From assembly GCF_013177315.1 (NCBI RefSeq), contig NZ_CP053661.1, forward strand, positions 1,612,001 to 1,676,000: DNA of 64,000 nucleotides, in the 5' to 3' direction. The notes beneath the pieces were generated by a model. It had not been told where the DNA came from. It saw only the letters and a program-made list of their open reading frames with translations, and made no database searches. The DNA is from Thermoleptolyngbya sichuanensis A183 (GTDB lineage Bacteria > Cyanobacteriota > Cyanobacteriia > Elainellales > Elainellaceae). Shown here one piece after another: positions 36,067-45,975 of this stretch; within the stretch, counting starts at the first letter, position 1; each line of letters begins with the position of its first letter. The position numbers were made by a program, and so were the translations under genes.

Positions 36067-38418
36067 ATGCCCAAAACCGCCGACTTCCTCGCCCACCTCA
36101 ATCCGTCCCAGCGCCGTGCCGTCGAGCATTACTGTGGACCGCTGCTGGTGGTGGCGGGCGCTGGCTCTGGCAAAACGCGGGCGCTGACCTACCGCATCGC
36201 CAACTTGGTGCTGACCCATCGGGTAGACCCCGAAAATATTCTGGCGGTGACGTTTACCAACAAAGCCGCCCGCGAAATGAAGGAGCGGATTGAAAAGCTG
36301 TTTGCCGAGCGCGAGGCCCAGAGCAAGCACGGTAAACCCCTGGAGGCACTGCCCGAACATGAGCAAACGCGGCTGAAGTCTTTTGTTTATAAAACGATTA
36401 CCAAAGACCTGTGGATCGGTACGTTTCACGCGCTCTGTTCCCGCATTTTGCGATTTGACATTGAAAAGTTTCGGCATCCTGGTGGCTATTCCTGGAACCG
36501 CAATTTTTCCATCTTTGACGAATCCGACGCGCAGGCATTGGTGAAGGATATTGTCATCAATCAGCTCAATCTAGATGACAAGAAATTTGATCCGCGCTCG
36601 GTCCGTTACGCCATTAGCAATGCCAAAAACCAGGGCTGGTCGCCCGCTGATTTGGAACGGGAACAGCCCAACTTTCGCGGCCGGACGATCGCCAATGTGT
36701 ATGCTGAATATCAAAAAGCACTCGCCGCAAATAACGCGCTTGACTTCGACGATTTGATCCTGATCCCCGTCCAGCTATTCCGCCAAAATGAACAGGTTTT
36801 GGCATACTGGCACAAACGCTTCAGACACATCCTGGTGGATGAGTATCAGGATACAAACCGCACGCAGTATGACCTGATTCGACTATTGGTGACGAACGGC
36901 GAAGAGACGGAAAATTTCAAAGACTGGGAATACCGCTCTGTATTTGTTGTGGGCGATGCGGACCAGTCGATTTATTCCTTTAGAGCAGCGGATTTTCGGA
37001 TTTTGCTGGAGTTTCAGGACGATTTTGGCGATGGGCTGCCGGATGACGACACGCGGACGATGGTAAAGCTGGAGGAAAACTATCGCTCGACGGCGAACAT
37101 TCTGGAAGCGGCTAATGAGCTAATTGAAAACAACACCGAGCGGATCGACAAGGTGCTGCGGGCGACGCGGGGCGCGGGCGAGTCAATCTTTCTGTTTCGG
37201 GCGGAAGACGAAACCGATGAGGCGCGATTCGTGATCGACCAGATCCGCCAACTGGAGCAAAATAACCCGGAGTTGCACTGGGGCAGTTTTGCAATTCTCT
37301 ATCGCACGAACGCGCAGTCGCGGGCGTTTGAGGAATTTTTAGGGCGCTACGGCATTCCCTACAACATCGTCGGCGGGCTGCGGTTCTATGACCGCAAGGA
37401 AATTAAGGATGTGCTGGGGTATTTGAGGGCGATCGCCAATCCGCAAGACACCGTGAGCCTCAAGCGCGTTATCAACACGCCCCGGCGCGGCATCGGCAAG
37501 ACCACGATCGATCGGCTGGAGTCTGCTGCCCGCGACCTCGATCGCACGCTCTGGGAGGTATTGACCGATGAAACCCTAGTCAGCACGCTGGCGGGGCGCT
37601 CTGCCAAGGCGGTCAGCGGCTTTACCAACACTATCCAGACCTGGCAAGCGAAGCTGGAAGACACGCCGCCCGCGGAAATCGTGCAGGGGGTGCTAGAGGA
37701 TTCGGGCTATGTAGCAGACCTGAAGGCGCAAGGCACGAACGAAGCGGACGATCGCCTGCAAAACGTGCAGGAACTCTATAACGCGGTGCTGCAATTTGAG
37801 GAAGAGAACGAAGGCGCGACGCTACTGATGTTTCTGGCCAATGCGTCCCTCGCCTCTGACCTGGACAATACGAAGGAAGACCAGCGCCAGGTGTCGCTGA
37901 TGACGCTGCATTCGTCCAAAGGACTGGAGTTTCCCGTGGTGTTCCTCGTTGGCGTAGAGCAGGGCCTGTTTCCCAACTTCCGCTCGATGGAAGACCCCGC
38001 CTCGCTGGAGGAAGAGCGCCGCCTCTGCTACGTCGGCATTACCCGCGCCAAGGAGCGTTTGTTCATCAGCTATGCCCGTGAGCGGCGACTATATGGCACG
38101 CGGGAACCCGCCGCACCATCGCTGTTTTTGGCAGAACTGCCCAAAGAACTGCTGCTAACCAGCGCGGTGGGCGCATTGCCCAAGAAACTGGCAACCCCCA
38201 TCCGCGAGGTGAAGGCGAAGCGGGCCCAGGAAAGCTTGCTCAACACCCACGCGGATGATTGGAAAGTGGGCGATCGCGTCGTTCACAAAGCCTACGGCGC
38301 GGGCCAGGTGACTCACATCTTCGGCGCAGGCAACAAAATCTGCCTTGCTATCAAGTTTCCGGGGCAGGGGCAGAAGATCATTGACCCGAAGATCACAACC
38401 TTGCAGCGAGTGATTTAA
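36067..38418 (+). CDS. pcrA: UvrD/PcrA/Rep superfamily 1 DNA helicase
   Basis: A 783-residue 3'-5' helicase for repair and replication restart. Motifs in order: Q motif region LNPSQRRAV, Walker A GAGSGKT (about 36), VTFTNKAAREM, Walker B DEYQDTNR, GDADQSIYSFR, motif IV YRTNAQSRAFE, TLHSSKGLEFPVVF and VGITRAKERLF. The C-terminal stretch WKVGDRVVHKAYGAGQV matches the Tudor-like tail of PcrA that contacts RNA polymerase. ATG at 36067 (MPKTADFL); the open upstream frame reads low-complexity sequence. Confidence 0.95.
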   Translation: MPKTADFLAHLNPSQRRAVEHYCGPLLVVAGAGSGKTRALTYRIANLVLTHRVDPENILAVTFTNKAAREMKERIEKLFAEREAQSKHGKPLEALPEHEQTRLKSFVYKTITKDLWIGTFHALCSRILRFDIEKFRHPGGYSWNRNFSIFDESDAQALVKDIVINQLNLDDKKFDPRSVRYAISNAKNQGWSPADLEREQPNFRGRTIANVYAEYQKALAANNALDFDDLILIPVQLFRQNEQVLAYWHKRFRHILVDEYQDTNRTQYDLIRLLVTNGEETENFKDWEYRSVFVVGDADQSIYSFRAADFRILLEFQDDFGDGLPDDDTRTMVKLEENYRSTANILEAANELIENNTERIDKVLRATRGAGESIFLFRAEDETDEARFVIDQIRQLEQNNPELHWGSFAILYRTNAQSRAFEEFLGRYGIPYNIVGGLRFYDRKEIKDVLGYLRAIANPQDTVSLKRVINTPRRGIGKTTIDRLESAARDLDRTLWEVLTDETLVSTLAGRSAKAVSGFTNTIQTWQAKLEDTPPAEIVQGVLEDSGYVADLKAQGTNEADDRLQNVQELYNAVLQFEEENEGATLLMFLANASLASDLDNTKEDQRQVSLMTLHSSKGLEFPVVFLVGVEQGLFPNFRSMEDPASLEEERRLCYVGITRAKERLFISYARERRLYGTREPAAPSLFLAELPKELLLTSAVGALPKKLATPIREVKAKRAQESLLNTHADDWKVGDRVVHKAYGAGQVTHIFGAGNKICLAIKFPGQGQKIIDPKITTLQRVI

Positions 38419-38458
38419 TCCCTTTATCTGATTACCGAATCCCTCGACCTGCTAGACC

Positions 38459-39607
38459 CTAAACCTGCACCATATCGGCATAGCCCGTCAGCAGTTCCTC
38501 GCGGCTGAGGCTGTCGGTGGGGTCTTGGGGAGTCCACAGCAGTTCGTAGATGGCGAGGTATTCGGGCGGAATGGCCCCCAGGCGGCGCAGGGCAAGCTTC
38601 AGTTCCTCGACCGTGTGGATGGGGCCAAATAGGGGGCGGTCGTCTTCTGTGCCGACAATCAGCGTCACCACGATGTAGGCGGCGGGGTCATCGTTGGGGT
38701 TGAGGTCAAGCGGCTGTCGGCGAATTTTGCCGCCCACGTTCACCAGGGTTTCGGAGGTGAATTTGCCTCGCTCTTCGATAGACCATTGTTCAAACAGGCG
38801 GGCAGCTTCCTCGCGGCTGGAAACGGTCTTGGATAGGGCGCGGGCGTGGGTCCAGTTTTCGGGCGATCGCAGCAGCACCAGCACCGTTTCTCGCAGCGCC
38901 TCCGACAGCCCTGCCTTCGTGTCGGTATTGATGCCTGCCACTAACTGGTTCAGCCGTTCCTGGATATATCGCGCCTGGGACAACAGCGCCACTTGGAGCA
39001 GCGTCACCGTCACAATGTCGTTCTCCAGTTCGCCGCGCCCCGGACGAGCCGCCGGAATGCGCGATCGCCCCGTGCGCTGCATGGCCGACATCACGGTGGA
39101 AAAAATCATCAGCCCCGCAGGCAGCAGGAAAAACAGCAGAAACAGCCCACCCCCGCCCCCGCCGCCAACGGGCGTGACATAGCCGCCGCCGGGGGCAACG
39201 ATCACGGGTGGCCGATTGGACGGAATATAAATGGGGCCGGGCGGCGGATAGTAGCGCCCCGGTACGGGGAAATAGTCAGGCGAGGTGTAGCCACCGCCAT
39301 AGCCCCCGGAATAGCCACCGCCAGAGTAGCCGCCGCCCGAATACCCCCCGCCGGAATAGCCGCCCCCAGCCGATCCGCCGCCCGACGGACGGTTGAATGT
39401 GCCGCCGCGATAGCGACCACCCGAAGCCGCCTCAGCGCGTCGAGCAAAGCCCTGCCGCAGGGGATTGCCCGTTAGAAACTCTCGCCCGCTTAGCCCGCCT
39501 GTCCCGTCTACGCTTAGGCCATTGACCAGCGCCAGTGCCAGCAGCGTCGTTGCGCCAAATTGAACCGTCTGGCGAATCTTGCGAAACCGGGTCATGTGTT
39601 TAGCCAT
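38459..39607 (-). CDS. DUF1517 membrane protein (FLAP1-like)
   Basis: A 382-residue protein. An N-terminal hydrophobic segment (about 18-35) is followed by a glycine-rich stretch with repeated GGGYS units, a proline/tyrosine segment, a membrane helix (GLFLLFFLLPAGLMIFSTVM near 155-175) and a soluble domain of about 200 residues. This is the DUF1517 layout; the plant relative FLAP1 acts in acclimation to fluctuating light, so a thylakoid role is possible. ATG complementary to 39605-39607; ATG at 39595 is an alternative. MITE family D lies directly upstream. Confidence 0.85.
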   Translation of the reverse strand: MAKHMTRFRKIRQTVQFGATTLLALALVNGLSVDGTGGLSGREFLTGNPLRQGFARRAEAASGGRYRGGTFNRPSGGGSAGGGYSGGGYSGGGYSGGGYSGGYGGGYTSPDYFPVPGRYYPPPGPIYIPSNRPPVIVAPGGGYVTPVGGGGGGGLFLLFFLLPAGLMIFSTVMSAMQRTGRSRIPAARPGRGELENDIVTVTLLQVALLSQARYIQERLNQLVAGINTDTKAGLSEALRETVLVLLRSPENWTHARALSKTVSSREEAARLFEQWSIEERGKFTSETLVNVGGKIRRQPLDLNPNDDPAAYIVVTLIVGTEDDRPLFGPIHTVEELKLALRRLGAIPPEYLAIYELLWTPQDPTDSLSREELLTGYADMVQV

Positions 39608-39640
39608 GATGTTTGTCTTTGGCGAATTCTTGGCCGCGTC

Positions 39641-39802
39641 TAGGGCGTGTTCGTGTTTTAAAGCCTTTTGATCCCCCCTTAGCCCCCTTAAAAAAGGGGG
39701 GAACCGAGCCGAAACACTCCGGAGGTCCCCCTTAATAAGGGGGATTTAGGGGGATCGACTCAAGGCAATCAACGACCTAGAAAGTTTTAAGACACTGCCT
39801 AG
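39641..39802. mobile_element. MITE family D
   Basis: About 160 bp with imperfect inverted ends (GGGCGTGTTCGTGTTTTAAA and the inverse of AGTTTTAAGACACTGCC), and inside it the C/G-run hairpins CCCCTTAAAAAAGGGGGG and CCCCCTTAATAAGGGGG. Starts 34 bp before the DUF1517 gene and so provides its leader. Confidence 0.7.
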
Positions 39803-40249
39803 CCGAGGGGAGTCAGCGAAGCGCGGAGCCTGGGATGTCTCGCATAATCCTACGAGCCAGAGAGAACGTCAAGTAATCTCAAACTAATGTCAATTCTGAA
39901 TTTTAGATTGGCGATTTTAGATTACCAGCCAAAGCGTCTGGAAGCCGCTTGGGTCGGTCTTTTTATTAGGGCTTACAACGGTTACAAGCAATTTTTAGAT
40001 TACCAGCCAAAGCGTCTGGAAGGCTTGCAGCGATTTTATCCGTAGCGCTTTTGGGAAGAATGGAGGTAGGCGACGATGGGCGTTGGGCAACATTCTCTAC
40101 CCATGCTGCCTGCTTCCGTAGAATCGGCAGAATCGGCCGCCAATTCGTCATAGGTCTCGTAATCTGATAAGTATGAACTGATAAAAGAACGGATAAAAGA
40201 ACGGATTTTACGCGGTTATCTTGCGGCTGAGTGCCCTACCCAAACGCCT
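39803..40249. other. Spacer with direct repeat
   Basis: About 450 bp. TTTTAGATTACCAGCCAAAG followed by CGTCTGGAAG occurs twice, at about 39913-39943 and 39991-40021; a relative is near 16527-16550. No gene seen. Confidence 0.6.
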
Positions 40250-41677
40250 ATGTCTCAGAAAAATGAAACGCTTCCTCTGATTTTGTCGCTGCTGGTGACG
40301 CTGTTGCTGCTAGCAGGCGGCATTTGGTGGTTTGGCAGAAATCTGGGTTTTGGTGGCGTGGGCATCGGGCAGGGCGGTTCTCCCTCCACAAGCAGTCCAG
40401 GGCAGGGCGGCGGGGCAGGGCGTATTAGCGATCGCCTCAGCACCGGGGCGCAACTGCTGTTTCCCGAAGGAGCCTCCTCTCAGAAGCAGGCGGCCGTGCA
40501 AGCCCTGGCCAATCGAGACTATCAGGGGGCGATCGCCAACTTGGAGGCCTCCCTCCAGGCAAACCGCAACGACCCGGAGGCGCTGATCTATCTAAACAAT
40601 GCCCGCATTGGGGATCAAAATTCCTACACTATTGCTGTGGCCGTCCCAACTGCCACCTCCGCAAATTCGGCTTTGGAAATCTTGCGGGGCGTGGCCCAGG
40701 CTCAGGATGAGGTGAATCGTGCAGGCGGCATCGACGGCGTGCCCGTCAAGGTGATGATTGTCAACGACGACAATAGCCCCGATGTGACTCCGCAGGTGGC
40801 GGATGCGCTGGTCAAAGATCGCTCGGTGCTGGGCGTGATTGGGCACTTTGGCAGCGATGCCACGCTGGCGGCTGCCCCGGTTTATGAAGCCGGTCGACTG
40901 GTCATGATCTCGCCCACCAGCACGTCGGTTCAGCTTTCGGGCGCAGGGCAGTACATCTTTCGCACCGTGCCGAGCGATCGCTTTACTGCTGCGGCCCTGT
41001 CTCGGCATATGCTAGAGCGGCTGCGGGTTCAGCGGGCTGCGGTTTTCTACAATTCCCAAAGCGCCTACAGCACCTCCCTCAAAAATGAATTTACGACGGC
41101 TGTCTTTAGCGATGGGGGGCAGGTTGTGGGCGAATTTGACCTGTCGGCTGCGGGGTTCGATTCGGTGGCTTCGTTTGACCAAGCTGCCCAGCAGGGTGCA
41201 GAGGTGCTGGTGCTGGCGGCCAACACAGCCACGCTCGACCCGGCGCTGCAAGTTGTGGCGATTAATCGACGGCGGCTGCCGATTTTGGGGGGCGATAGCC
41301 TTTACAATCCCCGCGTGTTGCAGGTCGGCGGCGAGTCGGCGGTGGGCATGGTGGTCGCCGTGCCGTGGATCTTGCTGGCAGACCCCAATGCGCCCTTTGT
41401 GCGCTCCTCGCGGCAATATTGGGGGGGTGACGTGAACTGGCGCACCGCTATGGCCTACGATGCGGCGATCGCCCTTATAAGGGCCATTTCTATTGGCAAA
41501 ACCAATCGCGCTGCCATTGCGGAATCTCTGCGCTCCAACGCTGATACCATTGAAGGGGCGACGGGTGTGGTGCGGTTCCTACCATCGGGCGATCGCAACC
41601 AGGCCATGCAGCTCGTGGAAATCGTCCCCAGTCAGTCCCAGTTTGGGTATAGCTTTTATCCCGTGTCTCAGCCGTGA
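40250..41677 (+). CDS. Membrane-anchored periplasmic binding protein, LivK-like
   Basis: A 475-residue protein. Residues about 8-28 form an uncleaved-looking anchor (LILSLLVTLLLLAGGIWWF). Then a Ser/Gly linker, a short helical repeat with TPR character (AVQALANRDYQGAIANLEASLQ) and a type I periplasmic-binding fold from about residue 125 (IAVAVPTATS, VIGHFGSDATLAAAPVYEAG, LGGDSLYNP). This class binds branched-chain amino acids, urea or amides; fused TPR-like repeats are common in cyanobacterial versions. No permease or ATPase is adjacent, so it may sense rather than transport. Confidence 0.82.
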   Translation: MSQKNETLPLILSLLVTLLLLAGGIWWFGRNLGFGGVGIGQGGSPSTSSPGQGGGAGRISDRLSTGAQLLFPEGASSQKQAAVQALANRDYQGAIANLEASLQANRNDPEALIYLNNARIGDQNSYTIAVAVPTATSANSALEILRGVAQAQDEVNRAGGIDGVPVKVMIVNDDNSPDVTPQVADALVKDRSVLGVIGHFGSDATLAAAPVYEAGRLVMISPTSTSVQLSGAGQYIFRTVPSDRFTAAALSRHMLERLRVQRAAVFYNSQSAYSTSLKNEFTTAVFSDGGQVVGEFDLSAAGFDSVASFDQAAQQGAEVLVLAANTATLDPALQVVAINRRRLPILGGDSLYNPRVLQVGGESAVGMVVAVPWILLADPNAPFVRSSRQYWGGDVNWRTAMAYDAAIALIRAISIGKTNRAAIAESLRSNADTIEGATGVVRFLPSGDRNQAMQLVEIVPSQSQFGYSFYPVSQP

Positions 41678-41749
41678 AGGGGAATGGACGCGCCATTTGC
41701 GCCACTCACATTTGCGCCACTCATTATTGCGCTACTGCTCCACATTGCG

Positions 41750-44044
41750 CTACTGCTCCACGACCGTCGTATCCGGAGCCTTGCTGGGAGAAATCAGGTC
41801 AATGCGGATCAGCGCTTCCATCACGTCGCGGGCGATGGGCGCGGCAACGGTGGAGCCGTAGGCATTGTCGCCCTGGGGTTCATCGATGACCACCAGCACC
41901 GCATAGCGGGGAGCCTCAACCGGAAACAGGCTGACGAAGCTGGTGATTCGGGCAACGTTGTCGTAGCCGCCCGTGGCGCTGGCTTTTTGAGCCGTCCCCG
42001 TTTTGCCAGCAATGCGATAGCCAGGAATTTGGGCGGGCGTGCCTGTGCCTTCTTCGACGGCCTTTTCCATCATGCCCAGCACGGCCTGCGCCGTTTCACG
42101 CGAGAAAACCTGCTTGGGCGGCGCGTATTGGGGCTGCCAGTGGAGCTTGCCGCTGCTGTCAAAGAGGCCTTCGACGACGTGGGGCGTGACCAGGAAACCG
42201 CCGTTGGCGATCGCCCCTTGCAGCCGCAGCAGTTGCACCGGGGTCAGGCTAAAGCCTTGCCCAAAAGCAGTCACTGCCACCTCCACCGGATCGCCTAGGA
42301 ACTGATCCCGTTTTTTCACCTGGCCGGCTGTTTCAAACGGCAGATCGATCCCCGTGGGCTTGGCCAGTTCGATCTTTGCCAGCCAGTCGTAATAAATCTC
42401 TGGCTTCAGCGTTTGCATGATTCGCACCATGCCGACGTTGCTAGAGTGGGCGACGATTTCCCCGACGGTTTGGGAACCCCGCGCCGCGCCGTCGCTGTTC
42501 TGAATCGGCCAAGGGCCGATGTAGATTCGCCCTTCGTCATAGAAGCTGTCGTTGGGGCGGACGGTGCCGGCTTCTAGGGCGATCGCCACGTTGATTGGCT
42601 TGAAGGTTGAACCCGGCTCGTAGGGATCGGTCAGCAGCCAGTTGCGGAGCTGATCCATCGGGTAGGTGTAGTACTGGTTGGGGTCAAAGGATGGCTCTAT
42701 TGCCATCACTCGCAGCGCCCCCGTCTGTACCTCCATCACTAGCACCGCGCCCCGCTTTGCGCTAAACTCAGCCATTTTTTGTTTAAGCGCTTTGCGAGCA
42801 GCTTGCTGGAGCCGTCGATCAACCGTGATTTTTAGCCGCAGGTCGTCCTGTTTCAGCATATAGTTGGGAATTTCGCCAGGCTTAACGAGATCCTGTCCGC
42901 GGCGCAAAAAGCGAGCCACTTGGTTCGACCGCTCCAGGGCCGCCCGCTGGGTATACTCCACACCCGCCTGCGCTTCTCGATCTAGATTGACATAGCCCAC
43001 TACCTCCGCCAGTAGGTCTTGCTGCGGGTAGAAGCGCTGCTGTCGGGGAAGCAGTTCTAGCCCGTCCAGCCGCAGGGCCCGAATCCGGTCGGCGGCATCT
43101 TCCGAGAGTCCGAAGGTAACCTCGATGCCGCTGTCCTGCTCGTCGAACAGATTAGCCAAATCTACCGAGGACTGGTTGAGGATGGGGGCGATCGCCTCGG
43201 CCACCTCATCCTTGGACTTTTTGAACAGCTTGGGATGGGCGTAGAGCATGTAAACCAGCCGATCCACCGCCAGCGACGTACCCTGATGATCGACAATTGG
43301 GCGGCGCGGCAAAATCGGCTGCAACCTCACCGTCTGCTGAGCTTGGGCGCGGCTGGACAAGACATCTGCCTGAAGCACCTGCAAGCGAAACAGATTGGCC
43401 GTCAGCCCGATTGCGCCAAGGGTCAACACGCCCCACACCAATAGCATCCGCGCCGCTGAGGGATGGCTGGCGGGATCGACCCGATGCAGACGCACAGACT
43501 TCGACGCTGGGCGAACCGCCGATCGAGGGGCTGTCTGCCGTTTCCCCCGCTGGGGGCGCGATCCCGACGGGTTCACACGGGGTTGGGGGAATCGAGCAGA
43601 ACGGCCCGGACTTGCTGGACCAGGTGTTCTCTGACGGGGCGATCGCCCCTGGGACGCACCCCCCAGAGATGCACCCCCCAGAGATGCGCCTGCCAGAGAT
43701 GGGCCCGCCAGCGATGCACGCCGCAACGGCCGCTGAGGCGATACGACTGAACGGGCCGTCCGCTGGGCAGCAGACCGAGTTGCCCCTTGTCCGGGAGATT
43801 TGCGAAGCGATCCCTGTGGGAATCGCCCCTCGCCCAGATCATGGAGAACCTGCCAGGCTGCGTTCAGCGATCGCCCCCACTGTCGCAGCAGGCGGCGGAC
43901 AGAGACGGCAGGAGAACGACGGGGCGGATTGGTAGCTGGTCGTCCCGTCGTCTTTGCAGGTTTACTTGCAGGACTAGAAGAACGCTTACCAGCCGCACGC
44001 TGGGATCGTCGAAGACCAGAGGGTGGGGGAACCGATTGGGTCAT
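41750..44044 (-). CDS. ftsI: Penicillin-binding protein FtsI (division transpeptidase)
   Basis: A 764-residue class B PBP that cross-links septal peptidoglycan. After a very long basic, serine/proline-rich cytoplasmic segment (about 210 residues; usual length is 20-50) comes a membrane helix (LLVWGVLTLGAIGLTANLF), the PBP dimer domain and the transpeptidase domain with STFK, SSN (AHSSNVGMV) and KTGT (IAGKTGTAQK). The cytoplasmic segment carries pentapeptide-like SLAGA/SLGGA repeats and the in-frame mini-repeat (43797-43830). ATG at 44044 (MTQSVPPPSG); a longer frame to 44131 is less likely. Follows the FtsL-like gene. Confidence 0.93.
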   Translation of the reverse strand: MTQSVPPPSGLRRSQRAAGKRSSSPASKPAKTTGRPATNPPRRSPAVSVRRLLRQWGRSLNAAWQVLHDLGEGRFPQGSLRKSPGQGATRSAAQRTARSVVSPQRPLRRASLAGPSLAGASLGGASLGGASQGRSPRQRTPGPASPGRSARFPQPRVNPSGSRPQRGKRQTAPRSAVRPASKSVRLHRVDPASHPSAARMLLVWGVLTLGAIGLTANLFRLQVLQADVLSSRAQAQQTVRLQPILPRRPIVDHQGTSLAVDRLVYMLYAHPKLFKKSKDEVAEAIAPILNQSSVDLANLFDEQDSGIEVTFGLSEDAADRIRALRLDGLELLPRQQRFYPQQDLLAEVVGYVNLDREAQAGVEYTQRAALERSNQVARFLRRGQDLVKPGEIPNYMLKQDDLRLKITVDRRLQQAARKALKQKMAEFSAKRGAVLVMEVQTGALRVMAIEPSFDPNQYYTYPMDQLRNWLLTDPYEPGSTFKPINVAIALEAGTVRPNDSFYDEGRIYIGPWPIQNSDGAARGSQTVGEIVAHSSNVGMVRIMQTLKPEIYYDWLAKIELAKPTGIDLPFETAGQVKKRDQFLGDPVEVAVTAFGQGFSLTPVQLLRLQGAIANGGFLVTPHVVEGLFDSSGKLHWQPQYAPPKQVFSRETAQAVLGMMEKAVEEGTGTPAQIPGYRIAGKTGTAQKASATGGYDNVARITSFVSLFPVEAPRYAVLVVIDEPQGDNAYGSTVAAPIARDVMEALIRIDLISPSKAPDTTVVEQ
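43797..43830. repeat. In-frame dispersed mini-repeat, copy 2
   Basis: TGCGAAGCGATCCCTGTGGG then AATCGCCC; near-identical to 6154-6187. On the ftsI coding strand it reads GRFPQGSLRKSP. It keeps the frame. Confidence 0.75.
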
Positions 44045-44188
44045 GACAATGCCAAAAAATACTGAGCCAAAAAATACTGACAAAACACTGAAAATGAAAA
44101 TGCCCTGTTGGGACGGGAAGCCAGATTGCATCAGCCTGAGTCTGTCCAGCGATCCCGCGCCAACCCAAGTCGCCTTGGCTCATATCGG

Positions 44189-44893
44189 CTAATAGGCCAT
44201 TGGCACTTCTGCGGGCAGGGGTGCAGCAGGCTCCGAGGCTGGACTTTGGACTGGGCTTTGGGCAGGAGCGGGCGACGGTGCAGGCAGGAAAATCGCGCTT
44301 TCGGGCGTGGGCAAGATCAGCCCAGAGTCGGGGCGCTCAGCCTGGTTTGCGAGATGCTGCCGCAGGGTTTCGCTGGCTGCCGTTAGCTGGCGTTCTTGTC
44401 GTTCTAGCGCTTGCATCCGGTCAAATTCGCCGCGCCAGAGATGCTGGATATAGACCGTCCAGCCGTACATTGCGAAACTCAGCGTCACCAGCCCTGTGGT
44501 AATCACTGTCGAGGCCCGCTGCGTCCGCAACAGCTGATTGAGCCAGCGCGGTTTTCGAGCCACCGGAATGGACTGAACCACTGGGCGATCGCCCTGCCGC
44601 TGCGCCGATCGAGCCAGCCGCCGCGCAGTTCGTTGAAGCCTCGGCGGCGGATTGAGGGAAGCAGGCTGGAGTGTTGCCCCAGATCGGGGTGACGCAATCA
44701 ACTCCACTGGCGGCGATTTTCGGACAGGACGCGGAGGCAGCGGAGCCAGTTCTCCCTGCTGGGGAAATGGGGCAAGCTTGCCACCGCTATGGGCCGATGC
44801 TGCGTCAAACCGCCTGGAAATTGGACGACGGGCCGTTTGAGTAGGCACAGGAGGGCGACGGCTTCTGGCAGGAGGACGGGGTGCAGCGGTCAT
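44189..44893 (-). CDS. FtsL-like bitopic membrane protein
   Basis: A 234-residue protein directly upstream of ftsI, same strand, about 145 bp between genes. Residues 1-125 are basic and proline-rich, 127-149 a single membrane helix (STVITTGLVTLSFAMYGWTV), 155-185 a short coiled coil (ALERQERQLTAASETLRQH) and the tail is proline/alanine-rich. Topology and position match the divisome protein FtsL, which is poorly conserved in sequence. Family identity is inferred from context and layout. Its long cytoplasmic part resembles that of FtsI in composition. Confidence 0.65.
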   Translation of the reverse strand: MTAAPRPPARSRRPPVPTQTARRPISRRFDAASAHSGGKLAPFPQQGELAPLPPRPVRKSPPVELIASPRSGATLQPASLNPPPRLQRTARRLARSAQRQGDRPVVQSIPVARKPRWLNQLLRTQRASTVITTGLVTLSFAMYGWTVYIQHLWRGEFDRMQALERQERQLTAASETLRQHLANQAERPDSGLILPTPESAIFLPAPSPAPAQSPVQSPASEPAAPLPAEVPMAY

Positions 44894-45975
44894 AACTCAA
44901 GTACAGGCGATCCAAGCGCGGCGTTGTTCCAATCATAGTGGAAGAATTCGGGAGCGGAACAAGCCCCACTCAAGAAAATCTCCCTGCATCTCTCTAAAAA
45001 TTCCATTCCGAAAATCGCGATTCTGACTCTGTGACTCCAAGCTTTGCCTTTGAGCCTGACTGCCTGACACATCTCTGGAAACCCCTGATTTCTCGTAGGG
45101 GACGCTGGCCCAAAAGCTCCTCTGACCAAGCCCTCCGGCTCCAACTCAGGAGCTATGGGCTTCGATCCCAAGACAACGAATTTTCTGGGCTTTCGGGACT
45201 TGTGTCAGGCAACCAGCCTTTGAGCTGTTACTTTGAGCATTACTTTGAGTTGTTACAAAGTTCGACGCGACATTCATCAATCTTGCTAAGAGTTGCTATA
45301 CCTAAGATATGGTGTGTGGAATTTGCTCAGTAGCACACTCGCAGACGGTCTTCATTTTCTCCGTTACCTCTGAATCTATTGCCTTCGATTTGATCTGTTG
45401 CCTTTGATCCTCAGGTCTTAGAAGCTTTAGGTTCAGAGGCTATTCGTCCTTACCGCCTGTCACCCTGCTGCTTCCTTTCAGTTGCTTAAAGTCTGACAAA
45501 GGTTTTTGCCGAAAATCTAACAGACTAATAGAGAGGATTCACGCGCTTGAAATTAGTGCTTAAGGTTTGAAAGATTGCTCACGGATTGCTCACAGGCTGT
45601 GCCTGCCAGAAATCATTCAATCGTGTTAGGTCTAACAAACCCTAAAGCCTGAGTACACCTGAGCTTTTGCTCCAAGTGGGTTGAACCTGTATGGGTTTGA
45701 ACCCGGCATTCTTGTACTTTTTATTAACCCAATTTGTTTAATCCAACTGGACAAATCGTTGATGCTGGGACTGGATTTGGATCAGGTTCAAGCAGCGATT
45801 TGATTGCAGCCCCATGCTGACACTTGTGCTAACAAGTGCTTGCGGCGCTGGGTTAAAACAGGCAATCATCCGGACTTCTCTATTGAATTGTGATTCAGCA
45901 GTTTGCTCCTTTTTTAAGGAATTGCCTTTTTGAATTGCCTTTTTGAAAACACCGTTTTTGAGTTGCTTGCCCACC
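44894..45975. other. Large gene-free region
   Basis: Nearly 1.1 kb between the FtsL-like gene and the divergent 45976 gene, A+T-richer than the flanks. I see no credible protein gene, no tRNA and no mobile-element end. Short inverted matches such as GGGTTGAACC/GGGTTTGAACCC (about 45678-45706) are present. Open frames at 45031-45333 and 45738-46082 have no protein-like character. Confidence 0.5.

Noticed and set aside
39202-39475. Arg/Ala-rich frames over the glycine-rich DUF1517 region
   Set aside because: Shadow frames of the repeated GGGYS coding sequence.
45670-45715. tRNA T-arm-like sequence (GGGTTTGAACCC)
   Set aside because: No acceptor, D or anticodon stem of the right spacing could be paired around it.
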